A stretch of 64,000 bases of DNA from JAFKKS01 sp050187875 (lineage in GTDB: Bacteria > Pseudomonadota > Alphaproteobacteria > Rhizobiales > Xanthobacteraceae): NCBI GenBank assembly GCA_050187875.1, contig JBFWXB010000023.1:1-64000 (forward strand), read 5' to 3'. Positions 1 to 8,232 of this stretch are shown here, in pieces (within the stretch, counting starts at the first letter, position 1; each line of letters starts with the position of its first letter). The notes beneath the pieces were generated by a model that was not told the DNA's origin, made no database searches, and saw only the letters and a program-made list of their open reading frames with translations. A program made the position numbers and the translations under genes.

Positions 1-33
1 CTTCCGCAGATCATTGGAAAGAGGTCGAGCCAT
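1..33 (-). mobile_element. 5' end of an IS630-family transposase gene (partial, runs off the window)
   Basis: Reading from 33 down to 1 gives an ATG followed by ten sense codons, MARPLSNDLRK. This closely resembles the usual start of IS630-type helix-turn-helix transposases. A GGAG ribosome binding site lies about 12 bases upstream. Everything after residue 11 is outside the window, so completeness and activity cannot be judged. The identification rests on a short N-terminal signature and is tentative. Confidence 0.5.
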
Positions 34-35
34 CA

Positions 36-63
36 GATGCTGGCCTCCAGCCCAGCCAGCATC
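36..63 (-). promoter_or_regulatory. 9-bp inverted repeat in the transposase leader
   Basis: GATGCTGGC (36-44) and its exact complement GCCAGCATC (55-63) can pair across a 10-base loop just upstream of the transposase start. The ribosome binding site GGAG falls at the edge of the loop. Such leader hairpins can limit transposase translation; that role is inferred. Confidence 0.4.
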
Positions 64-122
64 TTGAATCACAAACCCAAGTCCTCGGGAATCCCCGCGA
101 TTCAATTAAGCCGTGAACCGCT

Positions 123-1718
123 CTAGCATCTTTTCGCGCAACGACGGCCAGCGGGTGCTTGAGCGCGGAAGTCGGCGGCAAGCCCCATCTGCTGTGGGCG
201 AAACAGCCGCTTGTCCATCATGGCAAGCTCGGAGGCTACCTGAACCGGGAAAGCGATCCGATCGAGAATGTCGCGCTGGACCGAGATGCCGGCGGCTACT
301 TCGGTCAGCCGGATGCCATTTGGTGTCAGACGAAACACAGCGCGGTCGGTGATGAACACCACCTCCTGGCCCCGCTGGCAGGCAAAGCGTCCGTTGAAGG
401 TGACCTGCTGCACGTCGTACAGCCATTTGCCAACAGCGCCGTCCCTCTCTAGCTTCAGGCCGCCTTCGCCATCCGGGGCAACCACGAGGCCACCCGTGGT
501 AAGCGTACCGGAAAACACGACTTTGCGGGCGCCCTGGCTGATGTTGATGAATCCGCCGGGACCGTTCACGCTTTTCCCGTAGCGACTGACATTAACGTTG
601 CCGTTGCGATCGACCTCGGCAAAGGACAAAAAGGCAATGTCAAGGCCGCCGCCATCATAAAAGTCGAACTGGTCCGGCTGAGCGGCCATCATGTCGAAGT
701 TAACGCCGGCACCGGCATTCTTGCCGCCTGACGGCACGCCACCGATAATGCCCTGTTCGACGGTTAGGGTCAGCTCGCGGTAGAAGCCCTCCTCGGCCGC
801 CACGGCCGAGATGCCGTTCGAGACGCCAAAGCCGAGATTGACGACGGCGTTCGGTACAAGTTCCATGGCTGCGCGTCGTGCGATCACCTTGCGGATGTCG
901 AAAGCTAGGGGCTGCATGGCACTGTCAGGCATGCGCATGCGGCCGGCGAAAGCCGGATCATATTGCGTCTGATAAGTTTGACGCTGGTTCGGTTCGATCA
1001 CGATATAGTCGACCAAAGGCGCTGGCACTCTGACCTCTCGGGTCGTCAGTGATCCGGAGGCCGCTAAACGCTGGACCTGAGCGATAACGATGCCGCCCCG
1101 CAATTTAGCGGCAGCCGCAAGCGAGAAATTCTCTCCGAGGAATGCTTCCTCCTCCATCGAGAGGTTGCCGCGCTCATCGGCAATGGTACCGCGAATGACG
1201 GCGACATCGATCGGAAAGGCCCGGTACAGTAGATATTCTTCACCGTCGATCTCGACGAGCTTGACGAGGTCTTCCTTGGCACGGCGGCTCTGCTTGCCGC
1301 CACCGTAGCGCGGGTCGACAAAGGTGTGCAGGCCCGTCTTGGTCAGGAGGCCCGGTCGGCCGGCCGCCATGTCGCGGCAGAGCTGCGAGAGCGCGCCTTG
1401 TGGCAGCGTATAGGCTTCGATCTCATCAGCGATAGCGAGCGCTGCGATGGCGGGGCAGTTGTTGAAGCCGGCGCTTATGACGCGCGTGACGAGATTGGGA
1501 TCGGCGAGCTTGTTGAACCCAGTCGTATCCCAGTCGCCGATCGAAACGGTGCTCGCTAGCGTTAAGCCGCGCGGTTCCTGTGTGGAAGCATGCCGGTCCC
1601 GCAGCGCGTCGATGATCGCCTCCGGCACCGCGTGCCCTCCGCCTGAGCCGCCGATATAGACGGTGTAGCCATCCCGTATCAGGCGGGCGGCTGCTGCGGC
1701 ATCGATGATCTCAACCAT
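123..1718 (-). CDS. Acyl-CoA:acetate/propionate CoA-transferase (family I)
   Basis: A 531-residue single-chain family I CoA-transferase with both the alpha-like and beta-like halves, the size of propionate CoA-transferase (Pct) and YdiF. Such enzymes exchange CoA between short-chain acyl-CoAs and acetate or propionate through a glutamyl-CoA thioester. The N-terminal GGSGGGHAVPEAI segment (about residues 23-36) is the CoA-binding glycine loop. The catalytic glutamate is predicted at Glu321 in VEQGIIGG, followed by the glycine-rich second half. The start at 1718 has no strong Shine-Dalgarno sequence. The gene stands alone with a 254-base leader holding a perfect palindrome. Exact acyl substrate is not predictable. 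Confidence 0.85.
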   Translation of the reverse strand: MVEIIDAAAAARLIRDGYTVYIGGSGGGHAVPEAIIDALRDRHASTQEPRGLTLASTVSIGDWDTTGFNKLADPNLVTRVISAGFNNCPAIAALAIADEIEAYTLPQGALSQLCRDMAAGRPGLLTKTGLHTFVDPRYGGGKQSRRAKEDLVKLVEIDGEEYLLYRAFPIDVAVIRGTIADERGNLSMEEEAFLGENFSLAAAAKLRGGIVIAQVQRLAASGSLTTREVRVPAPLVDYIVIEPNQRQTYQTQYDPAFAGRMRMPDSAMQPLAFDIRKVIARRAAMELVPNAVVNLGFGVSNGISAVAAEEGFYRELTLTVEQGIIGGVPSGGKNAGAGVNFDMMAAQPDQFDFYDGGGLDIAFLSFAEVDRNGNVNVSRYGKSVNGPGGFINISQGARKVVFSGTLTTGGLVVAPDGEGGLKLERDGAVGKWLYDVQQVTFNGRFACQRGQEVVFITDRAVFRLTPNGIRLTEVAAGISVQRDILDRIAFPVQVASELAMMDKRLFRPQQMGLAADFRAQAPAGRRCAKRC

Positions 1719-1819
1719 TACTGAAGTTGCTCGTCAGAGGTCTGATCATTTAAGCGTCTCATGATAAGCAGCAGCGTGGCAATCGGAATGAACCGCCGCG
1801 CCACATATGATGTCTTAGC

Positions 1820-1848
1820 GGATCATCGTTTCATAGAATCGATGATCC
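1820..1848. promoter_or_regulatory. Perfect 9-bp palindrome upstream of the CoA-transferase
   Basis: GGATCATCG (1820-1828) and CGATGATCC (1840-1848) are exact reverse complements separated by 11 bases. The site lies about 100 bases upstream of the CoA-transferase start and about 125 bases beyond the 3' end of the cytochrome gene. Both flanking genes read leftward, so it could be an operator for the CoA-transferase. No T-run follows it, which argues against an intrinsic terminator. Confidence 0.35.
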
Positions 1849-1972
1849 CATCTACGTTTTTATTTTCTCGCAATTCCGGACGGACAACTGGTCTCCACTC
1901 TTCCTGGAATTGCTCTAGCATCCGCGCCTCGTGCCCATACGGCCACCGCCATCGCTCGGCACGCCCGGCACT

Positions 1973-2353
1973 TCAGCGTTCTAGAGTCTTAAGAAACGCG
2001 ATGAAGTCATCGACCTGGTCGGCGTCGAGCCGGAACTCCGGCATGGTCGGGTGGCCAGTCACTATTCCTTCGCCGAGAGCTTCTTCCAACGATTCGACTG
2101 GATATCTATTATGAAATGTTCGGAACGCTGGCGCTGCTTTGAGCGGGCTTTCCGTGACCTTGTCGATGGAATGGCAGCCTGAGCAGTACGTCATCGCAAG
2201 ACGAAGTCCGCGTTGCTCGGATGGGCTCCTCCCTTGCGCATGGGCAGGCACCGACAATAGAAAGACTGCCAAGGCGAGCGTGAGCCAAAGCGGCCCACGG
2301 CTCCAAAACGTCATTTTTTGCATGTCATGCACGGCACTCATCCATGTTGCCAT
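1973..2353 (-). CDS. Small secreted c-type cytochrome
   Basis: A 126-residue class I cytochrome c. Residues about 21-40 form a hydrophobic signal sequence ending near AHAQG. The haem attachment motif CSGCH is at residues 57-61, and Met104 in HPTMPEF is the likely sixth haem ligand. The protein ends soon after, as in mono-haem soluble cytochromes. I chose the ATG at 2353 because it overlaps the stop of the upstream reductase gene (TGATG), suggesting translational coupling. It probably carries electrons in the periplasm; its partner is unknown. Confidence 0.75.
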   Translation of the reverse strand: MATWMSAVHDMQKMTFWSRGPLWLTLALAVFLLSVPAHAQGRSPSEQRGLRLAMTYCSGCHSIDKVTESPLKAAPAFRTFHNRYPVESLEEALGEGIVTGHPTMPEFRLDADQVDDFIAFLKTLER

Positions 2354-2931
2354 CACGATGCCGCACAACCGAGGCTGCGAACATCCTTAAGCCACTGCGT
2401 CCGCTTCTCGGCTTTGCTTGTGGGCACCATTCCGAACAACGTATGCCGCACCGGCTTGATGCCGATGAAACGCAGGACATTTCGCGTCAGAAGCTTGAGC
2501 GCGTGCGCGCCATACCAGAATCGATAAATGGACACTGGCATGCCCATCGTCATGACGATACGCCCGGTCTTGTTATGAAAAATTGCTCGGTTCATCGCAT
2601 GCTCGGTTCCATGCCGCGCAATCAGGTCAGGTTGAAGAACGCGCTCGATAAAACCTTTCAGGAGAGCAGGCATATCCCCGCACCAGAGCGGAAAGATAAG
2701 GACGAGGTGATCGCAGGCGGCAAGCCAACGATAAGCCTCCTGGAGATCGGGCTCTAACGCCTGTTCCAGGCGATATCCGCCACGGAGAATAGGGTCGAAT
2801 GCCATTGCAGCGAGATGGAACAGCTTCGTCTCGTGACCGGAAGCTTTCGCCCCGTCCTGATAGGCTTCGCCCAAAGCCTCGCAAAACGTATCTTCCTGCG
2901 GATGCCCGACAACGATCATGATCTTCGCCAT
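2353..2931 (-). CDS. Flavodoxin-fold NAD(P)H:quinone oxidoreductase
   Basis: A 192-residue protein of the NQO1/KefF/MdaB flavodoxin-like family. It begins with a beta strand and phosphate loop (KIMIVVGHPQEDTFC), which binds FMN or FAD, and contains the family's FPLWCGDMPALLKGFIERV segment near residue 80-100. Such enzymes make two-electron reductions of quinones or act as regulatory partners of Kef channels. It is translationally coupled to the following cytochrome c gene, suggesting a shared redox or stress role. An AAAGG motif precedes the ATG at 2931. Confidence 0.75.
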   Translation of the reverse strand: MAKIMIVVGHPQEDTFCEALGEAYQDGAKASGHETKLFHLAAMAFDPILRGGYRLEQALEPDLQEAYRWLAACDHLVLIFPLWCGDMPALLKGFIERVLQPDLIARHGTEHAMNRAIFHNKTGRIVMTMGMPVSIYRFWYGAHALKLLTRNVLRFIGIKPVRHTLFGMVPTSKAEKRTQWLKDVRSLGCAAS

Positions 2932-2969
2932 GATGAGCGCCTTTGTACCTCCTCTATCTGAAGAACGCG

Positions 2970-3698
2970 CTAGCTAGCCTTCGGAAGCGTTTGCTCTTCC
3001 TCGGGTGGCGCGAACACCATGCCGGACATCGGCTCGACGAAGACCAGATGATCGACGACGCGCTTGACGCCGGCCGTATTTTCAGCGGCGACGATAATGG
3101 CCTGACGTTCCCGCTCATCCAGGATACAGCCGCGCAGCTCGACGACGCCCTCTCGCACATTGACGTCGAGGGTTTCACGCGGTGTCCATTTCTGCTTCTT
3201 CAACTCCGACAGCAAGCTGTCATGAATCGTTTGATCGGTTGCGTTCAATTGCGCATCGAAGTTCTTCGCGAGCGCCCTGATCACATTGGCCCGGCTGACG
3301 ATGCCGACCAGGTTTCCGTCGCGAAGCACGGGCACGCGTTTGATCTGTTGCTGTTCCATCAGCGACACGATCTCCTCCAATGACGCGTTTTCGGCGACGG
3401 TGAAGACATTTGCTGTCATGACTTCAGCAACCTTGCGGCCATGCGTATGCACGTACTCTTCAGCGAGGCGGCCGGGACTCATGAGGAACTGTATCCACCG
3501 AGGCCGAGAGCGTTCGGTCGAGAGTTCCGTGCGACGGAGCAGATCGCCCTCCGTCACCATTCCTTGGAGACGGCCTTGTCGATCGACGACAGGCAGACCG
3601 CTCACATTATTTCGGATCATGAGTTGAACGGCTTGCTCGATCGTATCGTCGCTGCAAACCGAAATGACGGTTTCCGTCATGACGTCTTTGGCAAGCAT
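2970..3698 (-). CDS. Tandem CBS-domain protein with C-terminal BON domain
   Basis: A 242-residue protein. Two CBS motifs (about residues 1-60 and 95-150, each starting with a V-M-T segment) form a Bateman module that usually binds adenosine nucleotides. A BON domain (about 170-232, with VREGVVELRGCI) follows; BON domains associate with membranes or phospholipid. The ATG at 3698 was preferred because AGAGGAG sits about eight bases upstream; an upstream in-frame extension lacks this. The combination is common in rhizobial stress regions. Ligand and partner are unknown. Confidence 0.8.
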   Translation of the reverse strand: MLAKDVMTETVISVCSDDTIEQAVQLMIRNNVSGLPVVDRQGRLQGMVTEGDLLRRTELSTERSRPRWIQFLMSPGRLAEEYVHTHGRKVAEVMTANVFTVAENASLEEIVSLMEQQQIKRVPVLRDGNLVGIVSRANVIRALAKNFDAQLNATDQTIHDSLLSELKKQKWTPRETLDVNVREGVVELRGCILDERERQAIIVAAENTAGVKRVVDHLVFVEPMSGMVFAPPEEEQTLPKAS

Positions 3699-3944
3699 GA
3701 CAGCGCTCCTCTGCTCATATAGCCAACTTACGCGCAACGTGAGCCTCCCCCATTGAGCTATATCAACCACGCTGGAACGCCTTCGGTCGATATCTTAAAG
3801 AAATGCGCTTAGAGGCATGGTGTATCGGTGACGAGAGTCGCCTTTGCCCGCGGTCAAACGCTGCTAAGCGGCGTCGCGCGCTCGCACGTTACGTTAGAGC
3901 CTTTGGCGAGTCCGGAAGGCTCAAAACCTGACTGCTCACCGCGG

Positions 3945-6623
3945 CTAGAGCCGAAGCGTGACCAGCTTTATGCTTGCATCCGAATCGGCGTTAACGACGG
4001 AAAACCCGAGCTCACCGCACATCCGAAGCATCGTGACATTCTCGGCCATGACTTCGCCGAGCAGCTCAACAATGCCTTCGGCACGAGCGTATTCAATGAG
4101 TGTCTGCATTAGTAGCCAACCGAGGCCCTGCCCTTTCAGATCCGATCGCACGAGAACTGCAAACTCGGCGGAGTCTCCGTGCGTTTTGACGTGCAGCCTT
4201 CCAACGCCCAGCATTTCTCCCGAAGCTTCATCGATGATGAGGAAGGCCATGGCCCGCGCATAATCGATCTGTGTAAATCTCGCGATGAACTCATGGGAAA
4301 ATTCCTTGGCCGGCGCAAAGAACCTCAAACGCAGATCTTCCCGACTGACTTGCGACAGGAACGGGACGTAGAGCGGCTCGTCCTCCGGCCGAACTGGCCG
4401 CACGAGTAATTGGGCGCCATCACGGCCCACGACATGACGTTCCCATTCTTGAGGGTACGGCCTTATCGAAAAGCGGGGACGATCGCGCCAGCCGGCCGGC
4501 GGATTGGCTACCGCAATTCTCGCGTCGAGAGAGATGACGCCGTGAGCATCCGCCAGTAGCGGATTGAGATCCAGCTCGCTGACTTCCGGTAAATCGATTG
4601 CCAATCGAGCGAGCTTGACCAATGTCAATGCAACAGCCTCGATATCCGCCGGCGGAACATTCCGGTAGCCTTGGAGCAAGCGAAAGACGCGGGTACGGCT
4701 CATCAAATCATGCGCGAGGGCGAGATCCAGCGGCGGAAGCGCAAGCGACGTGTCGTTGGTCAACTCCACAGCAGTTCCGCCGGCGCCGAAAATAATGACG
4801 GGCCCAAACGTGGCGTCACTGGCCACGCCCGCAATCAGCTCTGTCGCCTTCGGCCGCACGATCATCGGATGAACGGTGAGCCCGGCAATGTGCGCCCGCG
4901 GTTTCGCTGCGCGGACGCGCGCAAGGATTTCCTCTGCTGCCTCGCGAACGGCGCGTTCACCGGCGAGATTTAGCTGGACGCCTCCGACATCCGACTTGTG
5001 AGCGATATCTTGCGACGAAATTTTCAGCGCGACAGGTCCACTCGCGAGCAAAGGCTTCGCAAGCGCGGCAGCCTCCGCGGGAGTTCGCGCCAGCGAGACC
5101 GAGGCGCACGGAATGGCATAGCAGCTCAGAACCTCGGTCACCTCGATCGGATCGAGCCAGACTCTCCCTTCTTTTATGGCATTGCTGATCGTGGCTTGAG
5201 CTCTGCACTGATCCGGCGAAAAATCTGCGGGAAGACGCGACGGCGTTGCCATGAGCGCATTCAGTCGCTCCCGATATCGAACGAGTTGCATGAACCCACG
5301 CGCCGCGTCGCTTTCGGACTGGAAATGCGGGATGCCGGCGGCGTTCAATCGATTTTCGGCCTCTCCCCGATCTCCCAGCCATACGCCGAAGACCGGCTTG
5401 GCGGGATAGCGACGGTTCTGGTGCCTTCGCACTGACGAGGCGATCGCCTCGGCAGCGCCGGTTGCAGACGCAAGCGCCGTTGGAACATGGATGACCAAAA
5501 CGGCGTCGTTCGCCGGATCGTCGAGCAATGCCTCGATCGCCACAGTGTAACGGTCTGCGCCTGCGTCGCCGATGATATCGACTGGATTGGTTCGCGACCA
5601 AGCCGGCGGCAGATTTTCGTCCAAGCGTTGTTGAGTTTCCTTGCTCAATGAGGCAAGGGTGCCGCCGAGATCGAGCAACCGATCCACCGCAAGGACGCCC
5701 ATGCCGCCGCCGTTGGTCAGGATCGCAAGGCGACGCCCCGAGAAGGGGCGGATGTGTCCTAAAGTTTCCGCCGCGTCGAAAAGCTCGTCGAGATCGAGAG
5801 CCCGGATCAAGCCGACTCGGCGAAAGGCCGCATCATAAGCGGCATCCGAACCGGCGAGCGCTCCCGTGTGGGTGCGTGCCGCCGCGGCGCCTTCGGCATG
5901 TCGTCCGGCTTTGATGACGATCACGGGCTTGATCCGGGCGATAGCGCGTGCCGCGGAAAGAAATTTTGGCGCGTCGGAAATCGACTCGATGTAGAGGACG
6001 AGGGCTCGCGTCGCTTTATCCTCGGCGAAGTAATCGAGGAGATCACCGAAATCGACGTCAATCTGATTGCCCAGCGACACGACGCCGGAAAAGCCGATGC
6101 CGCGCTGCGCGGCCCATTCCACCATCCCGGCAGCGATCGCTCCCGACTGTGAAATCAAAGCGAGCTCGCCGGCGTCCGCCATCCGCGCGGCGAAACTTGC
6201 GTCGAGTCGAAGCCGAGGGACTTGGAGCCCTAAACAGTTCGGCCCGATCAGTCGCATGCCGTGTTTGCGCGCAGCTTCAAGGGTCGCCTCCGCCAATGAC
6301 CCTGCGCCCTGGCCGAGACCCGATGTGATGATGATCGCGCCCGAGCAGTCGTGAGCGCCGGCAGCAGCGATCGTGTCAGGCACTGCGGCTGGCGGACAAG
6401 CGACCACCACCAGGTCGGTCTGCGGCAGTTCGTCGATCGATCGGATACATTTTATGCCCTCGATGTCGGGATACCGAGGGTTGACGAGCCGAATCTCACC
6501 GGCAAAACCGGCGCGTTTTAAATTGACGAGGATTCTTCGACCGACCGATTGTTCGCGCGGGCTCGCGCCGACAACCGCAATCGAACGCGGCGACAACATC
6601 GTGTCCAGGCGATACGTCGTCAT
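3945..6623 (-). CDS. ADP-forming acyl-CoA synthetase fused to GNAT acetyltransferase (Pat-like)
   Basis: An 892-residue multidomain protein. A CoA-binding Rossmann domain (about 1-130) and succinyl-CoA-ligase-like domains come first, with a candidate phospho-histidine at His252 in RTHTGALAG. An ATP-grasp region (about 490-710) follows, and then a C-terminal GNAT domain (about 735-885). Proteins of this design include the protein acetyltransferase Pat/YfiQ, which acetylates AMP-forming acyl-CoA synthetases, and bifunctional acetate-CoA ligases. Because the His is retained, synthetase activity cannot be excluded. A GGCGAG motif precedes the ATG. It is followed by the CBS-BON gene across a 246-base gap. 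Confidence 0.8.
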   Translation of the reverse strand: MTTYRLDTMLSPRSIAVVGASPREQSVGRRILVNLKRAGFAGEIRLVNPRYPDIEGIKCIRSIDELPQTDLVVVACPPAAVPDTIAAAGAHDCSGAIIITSGLGQGAGSLAEATLEAARKHGMRLIGPNCLGLQVPRLRLDASFAARMADAGELALISQSGAIAAGMVEWAAQRGIGFSGVVSLGNQIDVDFGDLLDYFAEDKATRALVLYIESISDAPKFLSAARAIARIKPVIVIKAGRHAEGAAAARTHTGALAGSDAAYDAAFRRVGLIRALDLDELFDAAETLGHIRPFSGRRLAILTNGGGMGVLAVDRLLDLGGTLASLSKETQQRLDENLPPAWSRTNPVDIIGDAGADRYTVAIEALLDDPANDAVLVIHVPTALASATGAAEAIASSVRRHQNRRYPAKPVFGVWLGDRGEAENRLNAAGIPHFQSESDAARGFMQLVRYRERLNALMATPSRLPADFSPDQCRAQATISNAIKEGRVWLDPIEVTEVLSCYAIPCASVSLARTPAEAAALAKPLLASGPVALKISSQDIAHKSDVGGVQLNLAGERAVREAAEEILARVRAAKPRAHIAGLTVHPMIVRPKATELIAGVASDATFGPVIIFGAGGTAVELTNDTSLALPPLDLALAHDLMSRTRVFRLLQGYRNVPPADIEAVALTLVKLARLAIDLPEVSELDLNPLLADAHGVISLDARIAVANPPAGWRDRPRFSIRPYPQEWERHVVGRDGAQLLVRPVRPEDEPLYVPFLSQVSREDLRLRFFAPAKEFSHEFIARFTQIDYARAMAFLIIDEASGEMLGVGRLHVKTHGDSAEFAVLVRSDLKGQGLGWLLMQTLIEYARAEGIVELLGEVMAENVTMLRMCGELGFSVVNADSDASIKLVTLRL

Positions 6624-6759
6624 TCAGAGACTCGCCTGTCGATTAAAAACAGAACCAAACGCGCATGCGATCCAGTCGCCGCCAGAGGTACGACAAGCCG
6701 CATCGCATGACACCGCTTGTGCCAATGAACGTCGATGTATTGGTCAAAAACGATCCTGC

Positions 6760-8109
6760 TCACAGCAAACCCAGAAAAAGCATTCCACCAACGGCAGACG
6801 CCATGACCACGACCGTAAGCCAGCCAAGCGCCGCGAGCCATCGACCAAGAATAAAATGCCCCATGATTGCCGGGCGCGTAGCAACAACCATCATCGCCAC
6901 AAGGACAGGTACTGCAATCATACCGTTGAGAACTGCCGCCCAAATCAGCGCCCTGATCGGATCGATGCTTGGAGTAAGGCAGATGCCAACGCCCACCAGG
7001 GTCGACAACGCAATCAGCGCATAGAAAGCGCGAGCCTCCTGCAGGCGGCGCGAAAAACCTACGGGCCAACGCCGCGCCTCCCCGATCGCATAGGCGGATG
7101 ATCCTGCAAGAACCGGAACGGCCAACAAGCCGACGCCGATGACACCGGCCGCGAATAGAAATCCGGCGAACCGGCCGGCGATCGGGGTGAGCGCGTCAGC
7201 GGCCTGGGCCGATGTTTGAATGTCTCGTAGACCTGCAGCGTTCAAAGTTGCGGCCGTGGTTGCAATGATCGCCAATGCGATGAGATTGGACAAAACCATT
7301 CCAGTGACGGTGTCGATCTCGATACGCAACAAGGCCGGTCGGCCCTGCTCCGGCGCCGTCATCAATTCGCGACGGCGCGGAAAAGCCTTGAGATCCTCCA
7401 CCTCCTCCGAGGCCTGCCAGAAGAAAAGGTACGGGCTGATGGTTGTGCCGAGGATCGCGACCACCATGCTCAATCCATCACGTGTGAACTCGACCTGCGG
7501 CCAAGCCATTGACGAGGCGAACGAACGCCAATCGACATGCGCCGTCGCCATCGCAGCGAAATACATGAACAGCGCCAGCGTCAGCCATTTCAACACGCGC
7601 ACATAGCTTGTGTAGACGAGAAAAAGCTGCATGCAGATGCACACGGCGCCGAAGATGACAACGCCGAGCCACCGCGGGAATTCTGGAACGAGAAGCGTTG
7701 CGGCATCGGCCATCGCGCCAAGGTCGGCGCCGAGATTAATCGTGTTTGCGATCAGTAGCAGCAGCACGACGAGTTGTAGCACCCAGCCGGGAGCGTGAAG
7801 CCGGAGCACTCCTGCGATCCCGTGACCCGTCGTCCGCCCGATGCGCGCTGCGATCATCTGAACCGCTGCCATCAAGGGCAATGAGTAGATCAAGGTCCAA
7901 CTCAGGGCGTAACCGAAACCGGCACCAGCCTGCGAGTACGTCGCGATGCCGCTCGGATCGTCGTCAGACGCGCCCGTGATCAGGCCCGGCCCCAGTATGC
8001 GAAGCAATCTTGGCTTGGTCGAGCCTACGACCGGACTCATATCTTCCGGGTCGGAGGTTATGACGGCAACCACAGGATCGGGCCGCTGTGCTGCTTCTTG
8101 CTCCGTCAT
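6760..8109 (-). CDS. NRAMP-related divalent metal transporter (variant motifs)
   Basis: A 449-residue polytopic membrane protein with about eleven hydrophobic segments. The first helix carries DDDPSG (residues 49-54) where typical NRAMP/MntH proteins have DPGN. The sixth helix reads TTISPYLFFWQ (222-232), where the canonical MPHN methionine would be. These changes match NRAMP-related families, some of which transport magnesium, rather than manganese/iron MntH. It diverges from mlaE across 123 bases. Metal specificity is inferred only. Confidence 0.75.
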   Translation of the reverse strand: MTEQEAAQRPDPVVAVITSDPEDMSPVVGSTKPRLLRILGPGLITGASDDDPSGIATYSQAGAGFGYALSWTLIYSLPLMAAVQMIAARIGRTTGHGIAGVLRLHAPGWVLQLVVLLLLIANTINLGADLGAMADAATLLVPEFPRWLGVVIFGAVCICMQLFLVYTSYVRVLKWLTLALFMYFAAMATAHVDWRSFASSMAWPQVEFTRDGLSMVVAILGTTISPYLFFWQASEEVEDLKAFPRRRELMTAPEQGRPALLRIEIDTVTGMVLSNLIALAIIATTAATLNAAGLRDIQTSAQAADALTPIAGRFAGFLFAAGVIGVGLLAVPVLAGSSAYAIGEARRWPVGFSRRLQEARAFYALIALSTLVGVGICLTPSIDPIRALIWAAVLNGMIAVPVLVAMMVVATRPAIMGHFILGRWLAALGWLTVVVMASAVGGMLFLGLL

Positions 8110-8232
8110 GGCTGTGCCGGCTCATGCTAAGATTGGCCGCCATTTTCTGTACGACACAGCTCATCGAGGAGCATTGATCTACTTCAAGGACGGCCATTTG
8201 CTCCTCCTCTATCCGCGTGACGGGTTCGGACC

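Noticed and set aside
3897..3922. Hairpin GAGCCTT/AAGGCTC beyond the synthetase gene as an intrinsic terminator
   Set aside because: The 7-bp stem has a 12-base loop and no T-run follows in the direction of transcription.
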